Part shown: positions 28,147 through 36,454 of the stretch, piece by piece | Layout: each line of letters opens with the position of its first letter | Position numbering within the stretch: the first letter of the stretch is position 1 | Source of the DNA: Pseudomonas syringae KCTC 12500 | GTDB taxonomy: Bacteria; Pseudomonadota; Gammaproteobacteria; Pseudomonadales; Pseudomonadaceae | Length of the DNA: 64,000 nucleotides | NCBI RefSeq assembly: GCF_000507185.2 | Contig: NZ_AYTM02000002.1 | Coordinates: 2,069,501 to 2,133,500 of the forward strand | Direction: 5' to 3' | The notes under the pieces: model-generated | The model's input: the letters and a program-made list of their open reading frames with translations, nothing else | The model's database searches: none | What the model was told of the DNA's origin: nothing | Position numbers and translations under genes: made by a program

Positions 28147-29469
28147 ATGGTCCCTTTCACAACTACCCCTGTGGATAAACCCAGGGTCGTATCGATTGAC
28201 GGTGAGCGACGCGAGTCTGATCCGGCAACGGTAGCGACCCACCGCGTCGAGGCTCCACAAGAACCTGACGTTGCCCCCCGCCTGCTGAAGGCCACCGTGT
28301 TGCAAAACGACGCGCAAGCCATTGCAGCAGCCCACGACCTGGCGGCGGCCGCGCAGATCAATGCCGCCAATCGCGACAGACAACGCGCCTTGCCATGGGC
28401 TGAAATCGAACAGTTCACCCGCAGTGGACTGGGCAGTATTTCCATCCCGCGCGCGTACGGCGGCCCGCAAGTGTCGTTCGTCACGGTAGCCGAAGTCTTC
28501 AGGATCATTTCTGCTGCCGACCCGGCACTGGGACAGATTCCGCAAAACCAGTTCGGCATTCTGCACTTGCTGCAGAGCAGCGCCACCGAGCAGCAGAAGA
28601 AAACGCTGTTCCAGAGCGTGCTGAACGGTTGGCGCATCGGCAACGCAGGGCCCGAGCGTGGCACCAAAAATACCCTGGAACTCAAGGCACGGATCACCAC
28701 CAACGGTGACCGTCTGAGCATCACCGGACAGAAGTTCTACTCCACGGGTGCGTTGTTCGCACATTGGGTTGCGGTCAAGGCGCTGGATGACCAGGGGCGG
28801 CAGATAATGGCCTTCGTCCAGCGTGGCACTCCGGGCCTGCGCATCGTTGATGACTGGTCGGGCTTTGGCCAGCGCACCACCGCCAGCGGCACGGTACTGC
28901 TCGACAACGTGCCGGTGGACGCTGCGCTGGTGGTCGATAACTGGCGCCTGTCACTGACGCCGAACATTCAGGGCGCGGTTTCGCAACTGATCCAGGCCGC
29001 GATCGACGCGGGTATCGCGCGCGGCGCCATCGACGATGCGATTGCTTTTGTACGCGAGAAATCCCGTCCATGGATCGACGCCAACGTCGAGCGCGCCAGC
29101 GATGACCTCTACGTGATCGCCGACATCGGCAAGCTGAAACTCGAACTGCACGCGGCAGAAGCCCTGCTGCGCAAGGCGGGCCAGGAGCTCGACGAGATCA
29201 GCGCTGCGTCTATCGATGAGCACTCGGCAGCCCGCGCCTCCATCGCGGTGGCGCGAGCCAAGGTACTGACCACCGAGATCTCGCTGCTGGCCAGCGAGAA
29301 GCTGTTCGAACTGGCAGGCAGCCGCGCGACATTGGCCGAGTTCAATCTTGATCGCCACTGGCGCAACGCACGCGTCCACACCCTGCATGACCCGGTGCGC
29401 TGGAAATACCACGCGGTCGGCACCTGGCATTTGAACGGCACCCTGCCTGCTCGCCATTCCTGGATCTGA
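28147..29469 (+). CDS. SfnB-family sulfur acquisition oxidoreductase (copy 1)
   Basis: A 440-residue flavoprotein of the acyl-CoA dehydrogenase fold, in the SfnB subgroup linked to use of organosulfur compounds such as dimethyl sulfone. The core starts near residue 60. PWAEIEQFTRSGLGSISIPRAYGGP, DPALGQIPQNQFG, GQKFYSTGALFAHW and the C-terminal LDRHWRNARVHTLHDPVRWK are shared with the next gene. A low-complexity N-terminal extension of about 45 residues is odd, and a later start is possible. The usual catalytic Glu of acyl-CoA dehydrogenases is not evident, in keeping with FMN-dependent monooxygenase-like members. It is 25 nt upstream of copy 2. Confidence 0.87.
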   Translation: MVPFTTTPVDKPRVVSIDGERRESDPATVATHRVEAPQEPDVAPRLLKATVLQNDAQAIAAAHDLAAAAQINAANRDRQRALPWAEIEQFTRSGLGSISIPRAYGGPQVSFVTVAEVFRIISAADPALGQIPQNQFGILHLLQSSATEQQKKTLFQSVLNGWRIGNAGPERGTKNTLELKARITTNGDRLSITGQKFYSTGALFAHWVAVKALDDQGRQIMAFVQRGTPGLRIVDDWSGFGQRTTASGTVLLDNVPVDAALVVDNWRLSLTPNIQGAVSQLIQAAIDAGIARGAIDDAIAFVREKSRPWIDANVERASDDLYVIADIGKLKLELHAAEALLRKAGQELDEISAASIDEHSAARASIAVARAKVLTTEISLLASEKLFELAGSRATLAEFNLDRHWRNARVHTLHDPVRWKYHAVGTWHLNGTLPARHSWI

Positions 29470-29494
29470 ACCAGACCACTGGAGAACACCCTTC

Positions 29495-30700
29495 ATGAGT
29501 TCCAACCCAAAAGCGCGCGATAACGCAGCGCTGATCACCAGTGACGCTCAGGCCCTGCATATAGCCCGCGAACTGGCCCTGCAATTGAAAACCGACAGCG
29601 CACATCGCGATCGCGAGCGCCGTTTGCCGCATGCCGAACTCGAGCTGTTCAGCCAGTCCGGTCTGTGGGGCATCAGTGTGCCGCAAGCCTTTGGCGGCGC
29701 GGGTGTTTCCAACATCACCCTGGCCAAGGTGATCCAGCTGATTTCCGAAGCCGATGGCTCGCTGGGCCAGATTCCACAAAACCATTTTTACGCTCTGGAA
29801 GTGCTGCGTGTGAACGGCAGTCCGGAACAGCAGGCGCGCTTGTACGCCGAGGCACTGGCAGGCGTACGCTTCGGCAATGCGCTGGCCGAACTGGGGACCA
29901 GAACCGCACATGACCGCACCACTCGCCTGAGCCGCGACGGGGACGGTTATCGCATCAACGGCCGCAAGTTCTACGCCACCGGCGCGCTGTATGCGCAACG
30001 TATTCCCACCTCGGTCGTTGACGACGAGGGTGTGCAGCAACTGGTGTTCGTGCCGCACGACAGCGAGGGTCTCAGTGTCATCGATGACTGGAGCGGTTTC
30101 GGGCAGCGCACCACGGGCAGTGGCTCGGTGGTGTTCGACAATGTGCATGTCAGCGCCCGCGATGTCGTGCCGTTCCAGAGCGCCTTCCAGCGCCCCACCA
30201 CGGTCGGGCCGCTGGCGCAGATTCTCCACGCCGCGATCGACACCGGTATTGCCCGTGCTGCCTTCGAGGACGCCCTGGCGTTCGTGCAGACGCGTACCCG
30301 GCCATGGATCGATTCGGGTATCGAAAAGGCTGTGGACGACCCGTTGACGCTGCACAGCTTCGGCAAGCTGGGTATTCGCCTGCATGCCGCCGAAGCACTG
30401 CTTGAGCGCGCTGGTGAGTTTCTGGATGTCGCTCAGGCCGACAGCAATGCCGAGAATGTCGCCGCTGCGTCGATCGCCGTGGCCGAAGCGCGCGCCATCA
30501 GTACGGAGATTTCCCTGGCAGCCGGCAGCACGCTGTTCGAACTGGCGGGTAGTCAATCCACACTGGCCGAACACGGCCTGGATCGCCACTGGCGCAATGC
30601 GCGCGTTCATACGCTGCACGACCCGGTACGCTGGAAGTTTCATGCCATCGGCAATTACTACCTCAACGACACTAATCCTCCCTTGCGAGGGACGATCTGA
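29495..30700 (+). CDS. SfnB-family sulfur acquisition oxidoreductase (copy 2)
   Basis: A 401-residue paralogue of the preceding gene and of normal family length. It shares GLWGISVPQAFGGAG, GSLGQIPQNHFYALEVL, RKFYATGALYAQ, DDWSGFGQRTTGSGSV and LDRHWRNARVHTLHDPVRWKF with it. It is probably an FMNH2-dependent monooxygenase or dehydrogenase for a reduced or sulfonated organosulfur compound. The stop TGA overlaps the next ATG by one base (TGATG), so the three oxidoreductases form an operon. The substrate cannot be named. Confidence 0.9.
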   Translation: MSSNPKARDNAALITSDAQALHIARELALQLKTDSAHRDRERRLPHAELELFSQSGLWGISVPQAFGGAGVSNITLAKVIQLISEADGSLGQIPQNHFYALEVLRVNGSPEQQARLYAEALAGVRFGNALAELGTRTAHDRTTRLSRDGDGYRINGRKFYATGALYAQRIPTSVVDDEGVQQLVFVPHDSEGLSVIDDWSGFGQRTTGSGSVVFDNVHVSARDVVPFQSAFQRPTTVGPLAQILHAAIDTGIARAAFEDALAFVQTRTRPWIDSGIEKAVDDPLTLHSFGKLGIRLHAAEALLERAGEFLDVAQADSNAENVAAASIAVAEARAISTEISLAAGSTLFELAGSQSTLAEHGLDRHWRNARVHTLHDPVRWKFHAIGNYYLNDTNPPLRGTI

Positions 30701-32061
30701 TGGCGCGTAAAAAGATCCTCCTCAACGCGTTCAACATGAGCTGCATCGGCCATATCAACCATGGCCTGTGGACCCATCCACGGGACACCTCGACGCAATT
30801 CAACAGCCTGGAATACTGGACTGACCTGGCGAAACTGCTGGAACGCGGACTGTTCGACGGCCTGTTCATCGCCGACATCGTGGGCGTGTATGACGTCTAT
30901 CAGAACTCGGTGGACGTCACCCTCAAGGAGGCGATCCAGTTGCCGGTCAACGATCCGCTGCTGCTGGTCTCGGCCATGGCCGGGGTCACCAGACATCTGG
31001 GCTTCGGCCTGACCGCCAACCTGACCTACGACGCGCCCTATCTGTTTGCCAGGCGCATGTCGACGCTGGATCACCTGAGCCGTGGCCGGGTGGGCTGGAA
31101 CATCGTCACCGGCTACCTCGACAGCGCGGCGCGGGCCATGGGCCTCAGCGAGCAGAACGAACATGACCGCCGTTACGATCAGGCCGACGAGTACCTGGAG
31201 GTGCTGTACAAGCTCTGGGAAGGCAGTTGGGAAGACGATGCCGTGATCAACGACCGCGAACAGCGCGTCTACGCCCAGCCGGGCAAGGTCCACAAGGTCA
31301 GGCATCAGGGCGAGTTCTATCAGGTCGAGGGTTATCACCTCTGCGAGCCGTCGCCGCAACGCACGCCGGTGCTGTTTCAGGCCGGCAGTTCGGAGCGCGG
31401 CCTGCAGTTTGCCGGACAGAACGCCGAATGCGTGTTCATCAGCGGGCAGAACAAGGCAGCGACCCGCGAGCAGGTCGACAAGGTGCGCGCCAGTGCCGTG
31501 CAGGCCGGGCGCAATCCGGAGGACATCAAGGTGTTCATGGGCCTGAACGTGATCGTCGCGGCCACCGAAGCACTGGCTCGGGAGAAACACGCCGAATACC
31601 GCCGCCATGCCAGCGCCGAAGCCGGCGTGGCGCACTTCGCTGCGTCTACAGGCATCGATTTTTCCCGATACGAACTGGACGAACCCATTCAGTACGTGAA
31701 AAACAACGCGATTCAGTCCGCGACCAAAAACCTGAAAAACAACGACTGGACGCGCCAGAAACTGCTCGACCAGCACGCCTTGGGCGGCCGTTACATCACC
31801 TTGATCGGCTCGCCCGAACAGGTCGCCGACGAACTGGAATCCTGGATCGACGAAACCGGCCTGGACGGCTTCAACCTGACCCGCATCGTCACCCCGGAAA
31901 GTTACGAGGATTTCATTGACCTGGTGATCCCGGAGCTGCAACGCCGGGGCTCATACAAGACCGCTTACCAGGACGGCAGCTTGCGCAAAAAACTGTTTCC
32001 GCAAGGCACCGACCGTTTACCGGAACGGCATGCGGGGGCGGCACACCGACATATTTGCTGA
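30700..32061 (+). CDS. NtaA/SnaA/DszA-type FMN-dependent monooxygenase
   Basis: A 453-residue luciferase-like monooxygenase that would use FMNH2 and oxygen to oxidise an organosulfur or aminopolycarboxylate-type substrate. Family patterns include the N-terminal KKILLNAFNMSCIGHINHGLWTHP start, LDHLSRGRVGWNIVT and PVLFQAGSSERG. It needs a flavin reductase, which is not encoded beside it. Its context (two SfnB genes before, metQNI after) points to a sulfur source. The last dozen residues (ERHAGAAHRHIC) are encoded by the first copy of a 184-bp intergenic repeat, so the native C-terminus seems to have been replaced or extended. Confidence 0.9.
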   Translation: MARKKILLNAFNMSCIGHINHGLWTHPRDTSTQFNSLEYWTDLAKLLERGLFDGLFIADIVGVYDVYQNSVDVTLKEAIQLPVNDPLLLVSAMAGVTRHLGFGLTANLTYDAPYLFARRMSTLDHLSRGRVGWNIVTGYLDSAARAMGLSEQNEHDRRYDQADEYLEVLYKLWEGSWEDDAVINDREQRVYAQPGKVHKVRHQGEFYQVEGYHLCEPSPQRTPVLFQAGSSERGLQFAGQNAECVFISGQNKAATREQVDKVRASAVQAGRNPEDIKVFMGLNVIVAATEALAREKHAEYRRHASAEAGVAHFAASTGIDFSRYELDEPIQYVKNNAIQSATKNLKNNDWTRQKLLDQHALGGRYITLIGSPEQVADELESWIDETGLDGFNLTRIVTPESYEDFIDLVIPELQRRGSYKTAYQDGSLRKKLFPQGTDRLPERHAGAAHRHIC

Positions 32062-32484
32062 AGACATGCGCCCCAACACTGAAGCGCTTGGCGTTGTACA
32101 CAGGTTTTTGTGGGAGCGAGCTTGCTCGCGAAAGCGATTGTCCAGACGCCCTGTTTTTTTGTGTCTGCACTGGCCTCTTCGCGAGCAAGCTCGCTCCCAC
32201 AGGACCGAGGCGCTGCCGGGGACGGCACACCGCCGTATTTGATGACGACATGCGCCCCCACGCTGAAGCGCTTGGCGTTGTACACAGGTTTTTGTGGGAG
32301 CGAGCTTGCTCGCGAAAGCGATTGTCCAGACGCCCTGTTTTTTGTGTCTGCACTGGCCTATTCGCGAGCAAGCTCGCTCCCACAGGACCGAGGCGCTGCC
32401 GGGGACGGCACGCCGCCGTATTTGATGACGACATGCGCCCCCACGCTGAAGCGCTTGGCGTTGTACACAGGTCTTGTGGGAGCA
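32033..32484. repeat. 184-bp tandem repeat, 2.4 copies, each with a REP pair
   Basis: The segment GCGCTTGGCGTTGTACACAGG recurs with identical phase; GCGTTGTACA starts at 32091, 32275 and 32458, giving periods of 184 and 183 bp. Copies one and two each contain a REP element (GTGGGAGCGAGCTTGCTCGC type) and its inverted partner. Copy three stops within its first REP at about 32484. Copy one overlaps the end of the monooxygenase gene. The tract fills most of the 475-bp gap before metQ. Confidence 0.88.
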
Positions 32485-32536
32485 ATAAGCACAAGGCGTG
32501 GGGACGAGACTTAGGGATTTTTAAAAGGACCGCATC

Positions 32537-33325
32537 ATGAGCAAAACCCTCGCTGCACTGGCCCTCGGTCTGTTGACCCTGACCGCTTACGCCGACGATA
32601 AACCCCTGAAAGTCGGGACCACGGCAGCCTTCGCCATACCGCTCGAAGCCGCTGTCGAAGAGGCTGGCAAGCAGGGCCTGAAGGTCGAGCTGGTCGAGTT
32701 CACCGACTGGATCGCGCCCAATGTCAGCCTCGCTGCCGGCGATATCGACGTGAACTACTTTCAGCACATCCCGTTCCTGACCAACGCCAACGACGCCGCC
32801 GGCTTCGGTCTGGTGCCTTACGCACCGGGGATCATCAACAACGTAGGCCTGTACTCGAAAAAGTACAAAAGCTTCGATGATCTGCCGACCGGCGCCACAG
32901 TGGCCATCGCCAATGACCCGATCAATAGCGGACGCGGCCTGCAACTGCTGGCCAAGGCAGGGCTGATCACGCTCAAGGAAGGTGTTGGTTACAAGGCCAC
33001 CGAAGAAGACATCACGGCCAACCCGAAAAAACTCAAGCTCATCCAGGTCGAAGCCGTGCAACTGGTGCGAGCCTACGACGATGCCGATCTGGTGCAGGGC
33101 TACCCCGCCTACATCCGTCTGGCCAAGACCTTTCCCGCCGACTCGGCGATCCTCTTCGACGGTCTGGACCACCCGGAATACGTGATTCAGTTCGTCATCA
33201 AGCCTGATCACAAGGATGACCCGCGGCTGGCGAAATTCGTCGACATTTACCAGCACTCGCCGGTCGTCCGCGCCTCACTGGACAAGGTCAACGGCAAGCT
33301 TTACCAGGCCGGGTGGAAAGAATGA
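32537..33325 (+). CDS. metQ: Methionine ABC transporter, substrate-binding protein (copy 1)
   Basis: A 262-residue NlpA/MetQ-family periplasmic protein. A signal peptide ends at LTAYA/DDK, with no lipobox, so it is soluble rather than a lipoprotein. The family patterns [28 protein letters not shown] and [23 protein letters not shown] are clear. The start ATG follows AAAAGGACC. The stop overlaps metN by ATGA. The ligand could be methionine or a related sulfur compound, given the adjoining oxygenases. Confidence 0.92.
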   Translation: MSKTLAALALGLLTLTAYADDKPLKVGTTAAFAIPLEAAVEEAGKQGLKVELVEFTDWIAPNVSLAAGDIDVNYFQHIPFLTNANDAAGFGLVPYAPGIINNVGLYSKKYKSFDDLPTGATVAIANDPINSGRGLQLLAKAGLITLKEGVGYKATEEDITANPKKLKLIQVEAVQLVRAYDDADLVQGYPAYIRLAKTFPADSAILFDGLDHPEYVIQFVIKPDHKDDPRLAKFVDIYQHSPVVRASLDKVNGKLYQAGWKE

Positions 33326-34452
33326 CCGCGACCGCGCAACGCCAACGGCCACTCGACACAGCAGGCGCAGGTCAACGTGCACAGCAGGCCGAGCTGCATC
33401 CGGAGCTGAATCGCGCGCATGTGCGCTTCATCAACCTGGGCAAGACCTATCACGGCAAGCAAGGCCCGGTGGAGGCGCTGGGCAATATCGACCTGGCCGT
33501 CCAGCGCGGCGAGATCTTCGGCATCATCGGCCGCAGCGGCGCAGGCAAATCCTCGTTGATCCGCACCATCAACCGCCTTGAACAACCGAGCAGCGGTCGC
33601 GTACTGATCGATCAGGTGGACATCGGCGAGTTCGACGAAAACAAGCTGGTGGAGCTGCGCCGACGCATCGGCATGATCTTCCAGCACTTCAACCTGATGT
33701 CGGCCAAGACCGTCTGGCAGAACGTCGAACTGCCGCTCAAGGTCGCCGGCGTGCCCAAGGCGCAACGCGCGCGCAAGGTCGCCCAGTTGCTGGAACTGGT
33801 GGGTTTGCAGGACAAGCACAAGGCGTACCCCGCGCAACTGTCCGGCGGGCAGAAACAGCGTGTCGGCATCGCCCGCGCGCTGGTGCACGACCCGGCGATA
33901 CTGTTGTGCGACGAAGCCACTTCGGCGCTGGACCCGGAAACCACCCAGTCGATCCTCGGCCTGCTGCGCGAGATCAACCAGCGCCTGGGCCTGACCATCG
34001 TGCTGATCACCCATGAAATGGCGGTGATCCGTGATATCTGCCACCGCGTCGTGGTGCTGGAACAGGGGCGAATCGTCGAGCAGGGGCCGGTATGGCAGGT
34101 GTTTGGCGACCCGCAGCACGAGGTCAGCAAAACCTTGCTGGCGCCCCTGCAAACCGGGCTGCCGAAAGAGTGGGCCGAGCGCCTGAGCGATCAGCCGCAA
34201 CGACCCGATGCGGCCCTGCTGCTGGACGTGCATTTTACCGGTGTCAGTGACGAAGGGCCGGATCTGGCCGCGCTGTTTGCCGCGCTGGGCGGCAAGGTGC
34301 AATTGCTGCAGGGCGGCGTCGAGCGGATTCAGGAGCGGGCCATCGGGCATCTCATTCTGTCGGTTGCCGGCTCGCCGCACAGCCGGGACGAGCTACTGGC
34401 ACGCGCCCGCACACTGGCGCCACGCGCGGAGGTATTGGGTTATGTGGGTTGA
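33322..34452 (+). CDS. metN: Methionine ABC transporter, ATPase MetN
   Basis: A 376-residue ATPase. Walker A is GRSGAGKSS, signature LSGGQKQR, Walker [15 protein letters not shown] and H-loop [10 protein letters not shown]-terminal NIL domain of about 80 residues, which binds methionine for trans-inhibition in E. coli MetN, is present ([17 protein letters not shown] onward). The ATG 33322 overlaps the metQ stop. About 35 residues before the ABC core (rich in Q and A) are longer than usual. The stop overlaps metI by 11 nt. Confidence 0.92.
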   Translation: MTATAQRQRPLDTAGAGQRAQQAELHPELNRAHVRFINLGKTYHGKQGPVEALGNIDLAVQRGEIFGIIGRSGAGKSSLIRTINRLEQPSSGRVLIDQVDIGEFDENKLVELRRRIGMIFQHFNLMSAKTVWQNVELPLKVAGVPKAQRARKVAQLLELVGLQDKHKAYPAQLSGGQKQRVGIARALVHDPAILLCDEATSALDPETTQSILGLLREINQRLGLTIVLITHEMAVIRDICHRVVVLEQGRIVEQGPVWQVFGDPQHEVSKTLLAPLQTGLPKEWAERLSDQPQRPDAALLLDVHFTGVSDEGPDLAALFAALGGKVQLLQGGVERIQERAIGHLILSVAGSPHSRDELLARARTLAPRAEVLGYVG

Positions 34453-35086
34453 TCGCTTGCTGCAAGGCACCCTCGACACATTTCTGATGGTCGGTGTGTC
34501 GTCATTGATCGCACTGCTGCTGGGCATTCCGCTGGCAGTGATCCTAGTGACCAGCTCCAAAGGCGGCATCTACGAAGCACCGGGGATCAACCGGGTGCTG
34601 GGCGGCTTCGTGAACCTGTTTCGCTCGATTCCGTTTCTGATCCTGATGGTCGCGCTGATTCCGTTCACGCGGATGATCGTCGGTACCACTTATGGCGTAT
34701 GGGCAGCCGTCGTGCCGCTGACCATTGCCGCCACGCCGTTCTTTGCGCGGATCGCCGAAGTGAGCCTGCGCGAGGTCGATCATGGTTTGGTCGAGGCCGC
34801 GCAGGCGATGGGCTGTCGGCGCTGGCACATCATCTGGCATGTGCTGCTGCCGGAAGCGCGCCCCGGTATCGTCGGTGGCTTCACCATTACCCTGGTGACC
34901 ATGATCAACTCATCGGCCATGGCCGGTGCCATCGGTGCAGGCGGATTGGGCGATATTGCCTATCGCTATGGCTATCAACGCTTCGACACGCAGGTGATGC
35001 TGACAGTGATCGTCTTGCTGGTTGCGGTCGTAGCGCTGGTGCAACTGGGCGGCGACCGATTGGCACGCAGCTTCGACAGGCGCTAA
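34442..35086 (+). CDS. metI: Methionine ABC transporter, permease MetI
   Basis: A 214-residue inner-membrane permease with five hydrophobic segments. The EAA loop is [25 protein letters not shown], and [37 protein letters not shown] matches MetI. The start ATG 34442 lies inside the last codons of metN, so translation is coupled. It is the last gene of the metQNI unit; the next gene starts 56 nt later. Confidence 0.93.
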   Translation: MWVDRLLQGTLDTFLMVGVSSLIALLLGIPLAVILVTSSKGGIYEAPGINRVLGGFVNLFRSIPFLILMVALIPFTRMIVGTTYGVWAAVVPLTIAATPFFARIAEVSLREVDHGLVEAAQAMGCRRWHIIWHVLLPEARPGIVGGFTITLVTMINSSAMAGAIGAGGLGDIAYRYGYQRFDTQVMLTVIVLLVAVVALVQLGGDRLARSFDRR

Positions 35087-35142
35087 ACAGCCGCAACGCA
35101 GCGAGGGTATATTGGCGGTCTTCCTTTACCGGACCGCCCTTG

Positions 35143-35769
35143 ATGAAACTCGACCCACAGACCCTTGCGCAGATCACCGCCGCGACCCTCGGCAATTACA
35201 ACAGCGTGGCCGACGACTTCCGCGAAGGCACCCGCGACCACGACGTCAGCCAGAATATCGACGCCCTGCTGCGGCATATCGAAGGGCCGGCACCCTGGCA
35301 GATTCTCGACTTTGGCTGCGGGCCGGGCCGCGACCTGAAAGCGTTTACCGCGATGGGCCATGTGGCGGTCGGACTCGACGGCTCCGAACGTTTCGCCGAG
35401 ATGGCCCGTGCCGAGACCGGTTGCGAAGTGCTGCAGCAGAACTTCCTCGAACTCGACCTGCCGCACGGCCGCTTCGATGGCCTCTTCGCCAACGCGGTGC
35501 TGTTCCACATCCCCAAACAGGAGCTGCCGCGCGTCCTGCGTCAGCTGCATGCCACGCTCAAACCGGGCGGTGTACTGTTCAGCTCCAACCCGCGCGGTGA
35601 GAATCAGGAAGGCTGGAACGGCGAGCGTTACGGCGCTTATCACGACCTGGAATCATGGCGCGAATTGCTGACCGAAGCCGGTTTTGTCGAACTGGAGCAT
35701 TACTACCGCCCCGCCGGCTTGCCGAGGGAACAGCAGCCGTGGTTGGCGAGTGTCTGGCGGCGTCAGTGA
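35143..35769 (+). CDS. Class I SAM-dependent methyltransferase
   Basis: A 208-residue Rossmann methyltransferase. Motif I is LDFGCGPGRDL (near residue 55), followed by GLDGSERFAEMAR and the post-motif FDGLFANAVLFHIPK. The start ATG 35143 follows a weak site, CCGGACCGCCC. The target is unknown. The gene lies close behind metI and might be transcribed with it, but a shared role is only a guess. Confidence 0.85.
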   Translation: MKLDPQTLAQITAATLGNYNSVADDFREGTRDHDVSQNIDALLRHIEGPAPWQILDFGCGPGRDLKAFTAMGHVAVGLDGSERFAEMARAETGCEVLQQNFLELDLPHGRFDGLFANAVLFHIPKQELPRVLRQLHATLKPGGVLFSSNPRGENQEGWNGERYGAYHDLESWRELLTEAGFVELEHYYRPAGLPREQQPWLASVWRRQ

Positions 35770-35898
35770 TGTGCGGCGCTGTGAACTGCTACTTCTGACA
35801 GTATCGCCGAGGAGCTCGCGCGCCTTAGGATGGACTTGCGGCCATCTGCGCAGGCAGCTGGCAATGGAATCCATCTGAACCGATCAAAGGAACTGATC

Positions 35899-36402
35899 AT
35901 GGCGACCGAATTCTTGAAAAACGGCAATTTCATCGACGATCTCAAGTACTGGGCAGCGCCGGAGGGCTTCGATCCTGAGTTCGAGCCTTCGCCCGGAGGC
36001 AAGGGTCAGAGCATCAAACTGAATACTGGAGTGACCGTAAGTCAGTTCATCGCTCAACTGCCCGCTCCTACCCTGCATATAGAGTTCGATATGCTTAGCG
36101 CAGACCTGGACATTGACAAGGTGCTCTTTGTGATAGCTGTGGGTGGCTACAATTCAGAGGGCGCGCTGAATCTCACACCGGTCATAGGCCTCGCCACTCA
36201 GGAATGGGAACATTTTTCAGGCGACATTCCGTTCGGAGAAGAGCTTGAAAAATGCTTCGTAAATCTATCGGCGCCTTCTGACACGTCTCGCTTCTCGTTC
36301 TCAAACTCATTGCTGGTCCCGCTGTACGGCCCTGTACGGTTCGCTAACCTCAGTCTGTCCCTTGCCGAGGTAGATGGCGAGGACGATGGCGAGCAAGATT
36401 GA
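35899..36402 (+). CDS. Hypothetical protein, possible beta-sandwich
   Basis: A 167-residue protein that I do not recognise. The ATG 35899 has AAAGGA at good spacing. No signal peptide is seen. The N-terminus TEFLKNGNFIDDLKYWAAP resembles the opening strand of galactose-binding-like domains (NGxF...WxxP). The body is rich in alternating hydrophobic residues and ends in an acidic tail (EVDGEDDGEQD). It is convergent with the RND pump gene. Function unknown. Confidence 0.65.
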   Translation: MATEFLKNGNFIDDLKYWAAPEGFDPEFEPSPGGKGQSIKLNTGVTVSQFIAQLPAPTLHIEFDMLSADLDIDKVLFVIAVGGYNSEGALNLTPVIGLATQEWEHFSGDIPFGEELEKCFVNLSAPSDTSRFSFSNSLLVPLYGPVRFANLSLSLAEVDGEDDGEQD

Positions 36403-36454
36403 TAGCCACGTAAGCACCCTACCTCCTGATCACAAGCGGCAGGGCACGCCGACC

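Noticed and set aside
32033..32484. A CRISPR-like array
   Set aside because: The period of 184 bp, the near identity along the whole unit and the inner REP palindromes are those of a tandem duplication, not short repeats with unique spacers.
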